From: Rickettsiales bacterium
GTDB lineage: Bacteria > Pseudomonadota > Alphaproteobacteria > Rickettsiales > UBA3002
DNA: 8,070 nucleotides
Reading direction: 5' to 3'
Assembly: GCA_027489915.1 (NCBI GenBank)
Contig: JAIXZB010000013.1
Span: 1-8,070, forward strand
The notes below the pieces were generated by a model, which made no database searches, was not told where the DNA came from, and saw only the letters and a program-made list of their open reading frames with translations. The translations under genes were made by a program, and so were the position numbers. Of this stretch, positions 6,904-8,070 are shown one piece after another. The first letter of the stretch is position 1; the number at the start of each line of letters is the position of its first letter.

Positions 6904-7830
6904 ATGAAGATTCTCATAACCGGTGCGGCGGGGTGCCTTGGCTCAAACCTTATCGAGCATTGGCTGCCGCAGGGTCATGTGCTGTATGCGATAGATAATT
7001 TCGCAACCGGCAAGCGCGAGTTGTTGCCCGAAGCCAGTGGCCTTATCAGCAGGGAAGGAAGCATTGCTGATGGCGCCTTTGTGGAAGCGTGCTTTGCCGA
7101 GTTCACGCCTGATCTGGTGGTTCATGCTGCAGCGTCCTATAAAGACCCGAATAATTGGGCTGAAGATATTGCAACTAATGTACAGGGCGCAGCAAACATA
7201 GCAAAGAGTGCGGCCGCGCATGGCACCAAACGCATACTGCATTTTCAAACCAATTTATGTTATGGTAGGCCAGAGATTTTGCCTGTGCCAAATGACCATC
7301 GCACAGCGCCATTTACCAGCTACGGCATCACCAAAACGGCAGGGGAACAGGTGCTGCTCTTAGGCAGTGTTCCGGTAGTGTCGCTGCGGCTCGCAAACGT
7401 GACGGGGTCACGGCTTGTGAGTGGGCCGATTCCGACATTTTATAAACGCCTGAAAGAGGGCAAATCGGTGTTTTGCTCCGATACCAAGCGCGACTTTATG
7501 GATATTGAAGATTTCCTCGCCTTCGTGGATATTGCAATGCAAGAACACGCGCCCACAGGTTGCTACAATGTGGCAAGCGGTGAAGCCCATAGCATTAAAG
7601 AAATCTTCGATATTGTAAGTGCGCATGTGGGGGTGAATATGCCTGATGTGCCAATAGTTCCGCCCGCCGATGACGATGTGCCTGTGATGATGCTAGATGC
7701 CAGCGAGACCAAAAAAGCCTTCGGTTGGGAGCTGAAATACACCTTCGCGCAAACCATCGCCCGCCAGCTCGCATGGTATGATACACACGGCGTTACGGAT
7801 GTGTACTCACATCTAAAAGCAGCTGCATGA
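6904..7830 (+). CDS. Extended SDR, NAD-dependent epimerase/dehydratase, WbmG/WbmH-like (copy 2)
   Basis: 308 aa when started at ATG 6904 (MKILITGAAGCLGSN), one base after the stop of copy 1. An in-frame ATG at 6883 would add seven basic residues (MRKKRAN) ahead of the Rossmann strand and overlap copy 1; the family normally begins right at the strand, so 6904 is preferred, although its Shine-Dalgarno is weak and coupling to the upstream stop is likely. NAD-binding TGAAGCLG (6-13), Asp31 in IDNFATG, Thr116 in HFQTNLCYG, Tyr140 and Lys144 in TSYGITKTAGE are intact. It shares HAAASYKDP, LRLANVTG, SGPIPTFYKRLKEGK, RDF and the C-terminal YSHLK with copy 1, so the two arose by tandem duplication or belong to a standing pair as in Bordetella wbmG/wbmH. 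Predicted to act on the same or a consecutive UDP-sugar intermediate for surface glycan synthesis. The exact reaction is unknown. Confidence 0.85.
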   Translation: MKILITGAAGCLGSNLIEHWLPQGHVLYAIDNFATGKRELLPEASGLISREGSIADGAFVEACFAEFTPDLVVHAAASYKDPNNWAEDIATNVQGAANIAKSAAAHGTKRILHFQTNLCYGRPEILPVPNDHRTAPFTSYGITKTAGEQVLLLGSVPVVSLRLANVTGSRLVSGPIPTFYKRLKEGKSVFCSDTKRDFMDIEDFLAFVDIAMQEHAPTGCYNVASGEAHSIKEIFDIVSAHVGVNMPDVPIVPPADDDVPVMMLDASETKKAFGWELKYTFAQTIARQLAWYDTHGVTDVYSHLKAAA

Positions 7831-8070
7831 GCCAGCTAAAAAAAACAGTATTATTAGTATGTGGCTGCGCTGCAGTTTCAGCGCTGGTTGCATTTGTGGT
7901 TTCCAGGTCGGTGCTAGAGCGTAAAACTTTTGTTCTGGAAGAATCATTACAATTACTAGCCGAAGAGCATGAAGATGTAAGCCTTACGCCCCATAACCCA
8001 AGTTTGCATCACTGTGTCGATAAGCAGGTGAAAAGTATAAAATCGCAAAAGAATCTCTCTGGCATCTCAA
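7827..8070 (+). CDS. Single-pass membrane protein, N-terminal part only
   Basis: An open frame begins at ATG 7827, sharing ATGA with the stop of SDR copy 2, and remains open to the window end (81 codons), so its length and C-terminal domains are unknown. The N-terminus is MSQLKK followed by a hydrophobic stretch at about residues 8-25 (VLLVCGCAAVSALVAFVV), then an Arg/Lys patch and a probable amphipathic helix, LERKTFVLEESLQLLAEEHEDV. This fits a signal anchor better than a cleaved signal peptide. The VCGC stretch superficially resembles a lipobox, but hydrophobicity continues well beyond it. I do not recognise the family. The translational-coupling overlap places it in the SDR operon, so a role in the same glycan pathway (membrane-bound transferase, modifying enzyme or export factor) is a context guess only. 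Confidence 0.65.
   Translation, partial: MSQLKKTVLLVCGCAAVSALVAFVVSRSVLERKTFVLEESLQLLAEEHEDVSLTPHNPSLHHCVDKQVKSIKSQKNLSGIS

Noticed and set aside
7857..7880. Lipobox-like VCGC in the last, partial protein
   Set aside because: The hydrophobic segment extends about eleven residues beyond the second Cys, and Cys at the -2 position is atypical. A transmembrane anchor fits better.

Overview
The window looks like a gene-dense piece of a bacterial chromosome of moderate GC, most plausibly from an alphaproteobacterium. That placement is inferred from three things: a class I (archaeal-type) lysyl-tRNA synthetase, which is common in Alphaproteobacteria; a NagD-like HAD protein with the DLWGVIHDG signature, which I associate with proteobacterial genomes; and a periplasmic SPOR-domain protein whose SPOR units carry Cys pairs. 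No tRNA, rRNA, CRISPR array, insertion sequence or phage gene was seen.

Layout. Left edge: the 3' end of a plus-strand gene for a thioredoxin-fold (TlpA/ResA-like) protein. It runs tail-to-tail into a minus-strand pair, a HAD-IIA hydrolase-like gene at 144-980 and lysK at 980-2566, which are joined by a one-base TAATG overlap. A 184-bp divergent intergenic region (2567-2750) separates lysK from the plus-strand genes. The first of these encodes a 652-aa exported protein with three SPOR-like domains, one N-terminal and two C-terminal, around a long Pro/Ala/Glu-rich linker.

Right half (4742 to the end): a nucleotide-sugar and surface-glycan cluster. It starts with a non-hydrolysing UDP-sugar 2-epimerase of the WecB/WbpI superfamily. 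After a 103-bp gap holding a TATAAT box and a strong Shine-Dalgarno come two tandem, clearly paralogous extended SDR enzymes resembling the WbmG/WbmH group of Bordetella O-antigen loci. An ATGA overlap then leads into a single-pass membrane protein cut off by the window end. The last three genes are spaced as one operon (1-bp gap, then 4-base overlap).

How the genes may work together. The minus-strand pair supplies lysyl-tRNA and a putative phosphatase of unknown substrate. The SPOR protein probably binds peptidoglycan in the periplasm. The 2-epimerase and the SDR pair probably make or modify a UDP-N-acetyl sugar for a surface polysaccharide. The features fit a UDP-diacetamido-uronic-acid type precursor, but this is inference, because no dehydrogenase, aminotransferase, acetyltransferase or glycosyltransferase of such a pathway lies in the window.
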